DNA from: Cardinium endosymbiont of Dermatophagoides farinae
GTDB lineage: Bacteria > Bacteroidota > Bacteroidia > Cytophagales > Amoebophilaceae
Reading direction: 5' to 3'
DNA: 64,000 nucleotides
Assembly (NCBI RefSeq): GCF_007559345.1
Contig: NZ_VMBH01000001.1
Span: 1-64,000 of the forward strand
The notes beneath the pieces are model-generated. The model was not told where the DNA came from. It saw nothing but the letters and a program-made list of their open reading frames with translations, and searched no databases. Position numbers and translations under genes: made by a program. This document shows, piece after piece, positions 62,986-64,000 of this stretch (the stretch's first letter is position 1; each line of letters opens with the position of its first letter).

Positions 62986-64000
62986 ATGATACAAAGACCT
63001 TGGGTGCAGCATTATCCCGCTTCAATCCCAGATACAATTGATACTTCTAGGTATAGCTCACTCGTCCATTTCATGGAAGAAATTTTTGAGCAATATAAAG
63101 ACCTGCCAATGTGTGAAAACATGGGCAAAGTGCTGAGTTTCCATGCAGTAGATAAGTTATCTAAATCTTTTGCAGCTTATATTCAGCAGCATACCAATCT
63201 ATCAGTAGGATCACATGTAGCCATTCAGCTACCCAATCTATTGCAATATCCGATTGCTGTATTGGGCATGTTGCGTGCTGGGTTAGTAGTAGTCAATATC
63301 AATCCGCAGTATACCCCTTCTGAAATGGCCTACCAGCTGAAAGATGCTGGTGTACGCGCGATCGTTGTACTGGAAAACTTTGCCCACAAGCTGGCTGAAA
63401 TCTTGCCAGATACATCTATTCAAACCATTATCGTTACCAAAGTGGGTGATATGCTTGGCTCGATAAAAGGGAAATTACTCAACTTTGCCATCAAACATAT
63501 TAAAAAACTGATTCCTGCTTACCACCTGCCACAAGCCATCTCTTTTAAGGAGGTGTTAGCAAAAGGGAAAGAGACTATTTTTCACCCTGTTGCCTTAAAA
63601 TCTTCCGATACTGCTTTTTTACAATATACAGGTGGAACCACAGGGGTATCAAAAGGAGCCATGCTATCGCATGGGAACCTTACCGCTAATTTCCAACAAT
63701 TAGAACCTGTCATGCGCCTTTTCTTAAAGGAAAAAGAAGAGCGGACAATGATTCCACTGCCGCTTTATCATATTTTAGGATTAGGCAGCCTATTTGCAAT
63801 GGCTAAGCTAGGCGCAAAATGTTCACTGATTACAAATCCTAGAGACATCCCAAAGTTTATAAAAGAATTGCGGAAACGTAAGCCTACTTGTTTAATAGGC
63901 ATTAATACATTATTTGAAAAGCTACTGGCACATAAAAATTTTAAAAAACTAAAGCTTACTGCTTTAAAGCTTACCATAGCAGGTGGCATGAAAACGCAAG
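62986..64000 (+). CDS. fadD: Long-chain acyl-CoA synthetase, 3' end outside window
   Basis: The frame from ATG 62986 (MIQRPWVQHYPASIPDTIDT) is open to the window end, 338 codons. It matches the AMP-forming acyl-CoA synthetase family: VAIQLPNLLQYPIAVLGMLR, AGLVVVNINPQYTPSEMAYQ, the P-loop LQYTGGTTGVSKGAMLSHGN, then PLPLYHILGLGSLFAMAKL, and ends at LTIAGGMKTQ near the adenylate-binding GG. FadD-type enzymes activate fatty acids, for a symbiont probably host-derived. The C-terminal domain is outside the window. Confidence 0.9.
   Translation, partial: MIQRPWVQHYPASIPDTIDTSRYSSLVHFMEEIFEQYKDLPMCENMGKVLSFHAVDKLSKSFAAYIQQHTNLSVGSHVAIQLPNLLQYPIAVLGMLRAGLVVVNINPQYTPSEMAYQLKDAGVRAIVVLENFAHKLAEILPDTSIQTIIVTKVGDMLGSIKGKLLNFAIKHIKKLIPAYHLPQAISFKEVLAKGKETIFHPVALKSSDTAFLQYTGGTTGVSKGAMLSHGNLTANFQQLEPVMRLFLKEKEERTMIPLPLYHILGLGSLFAMAKLGAKCSLITNPRDIPKFIKELRKRKPTCLIGINTLFEKLLAHKNFKKLKLTALKLTIAGGMKTQ

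Overview
The window is AT-rich bacterial DNA from a member of the Bacteroidota, most probably a host-associated Amoebophilaceae-like symbiont (Cardinium/Amoebophilus type). I base this on Bacteroidota gene neighbourhoods (rpmB-rpmG-DUF4295-ftsY; rplK-rplA-rplJ-rplL-rpoB-rpoC behind tuf-tRNA-Trp-secE-nusG), a textbook TTTG-N19-TAnnTTTG promoter, Bacteroides-type tra genes, a small histone H1-like protein, ankyrin-repeat lipoproteins, many copies of AAA-ATPase-like/PD-(D/E)XK (DUF1703) proteins, transposase debris and much gene decay. The genus is inference; no rRNA gene lies in the window.

Layout. 1-10.3 kb is an accessory island: three related DUF1703 genes (one cut by the window edge, one intact, one dead), two degenerate RadC-like proteins with Rpn-type tails, a HAD-like/dead-nuclease fusion, and remnants of IS982, IS3 and IS256 family transposases. 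10.3-14.8 kb holds ppx, an outer-membrane protein, prmC and hflX. 14.9-22.4 kb is a decayed Bacteroides-type conjugation/T4SS cluster read leftwards (VirB3-like, traG, traJ, an ankyrin lipoprotein, traK, traN, traM, a TrbJ-like gene). 22.6-24.7 kb has two lipoproteins with almost the same leader flanking an H1-like gene. 24.9-38.3 kb is the core transcription/translation block (rpoC to tuf, four tRNAs). 38.4-43 kb has an outer-membrane protein, tRNA-Arg, a repeat-rich spacer and dnaG. 43-46.5 kb is a broken symporter/sensor/HD fusion. 46.7-64 kb carries rlmB, tRNA-fMet, era, yidD, lipoproteins, a CAU tRNA, murI, a lipase-like lipoprotein, an M3 peptidase, a broken ankyrin gene, rpmB-rpmG-DUF4295-ftsY, a second type of DUF1703 gene, rimM, ssrA-smpB and the start of an acyl-CoA synthetase.

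The most interesting signal is a family of 127-161 bp palindrome-ended elements (ten copies plus a fragment, two subfamilies) scattered between housekeeping genes. One old copy sits in frame inside dnaG and adds about 40 residues, which resembles Rickettsia palindromic elements but is unrelated in sequence. A second family of long nested hairpins, several with a CTTGAT loop, is also dispersed.

A caution: many genes are broken by one-base indels, often one missing base in a G/C run, and these include rpoB, rpoC (twice) and tuf. Such genes cannot be dead in a living cell, so many of the breaks are probably sequencing or assembly errors; the decay of the tra, DUF1703 and symporter genes cannot be fully separated from this.
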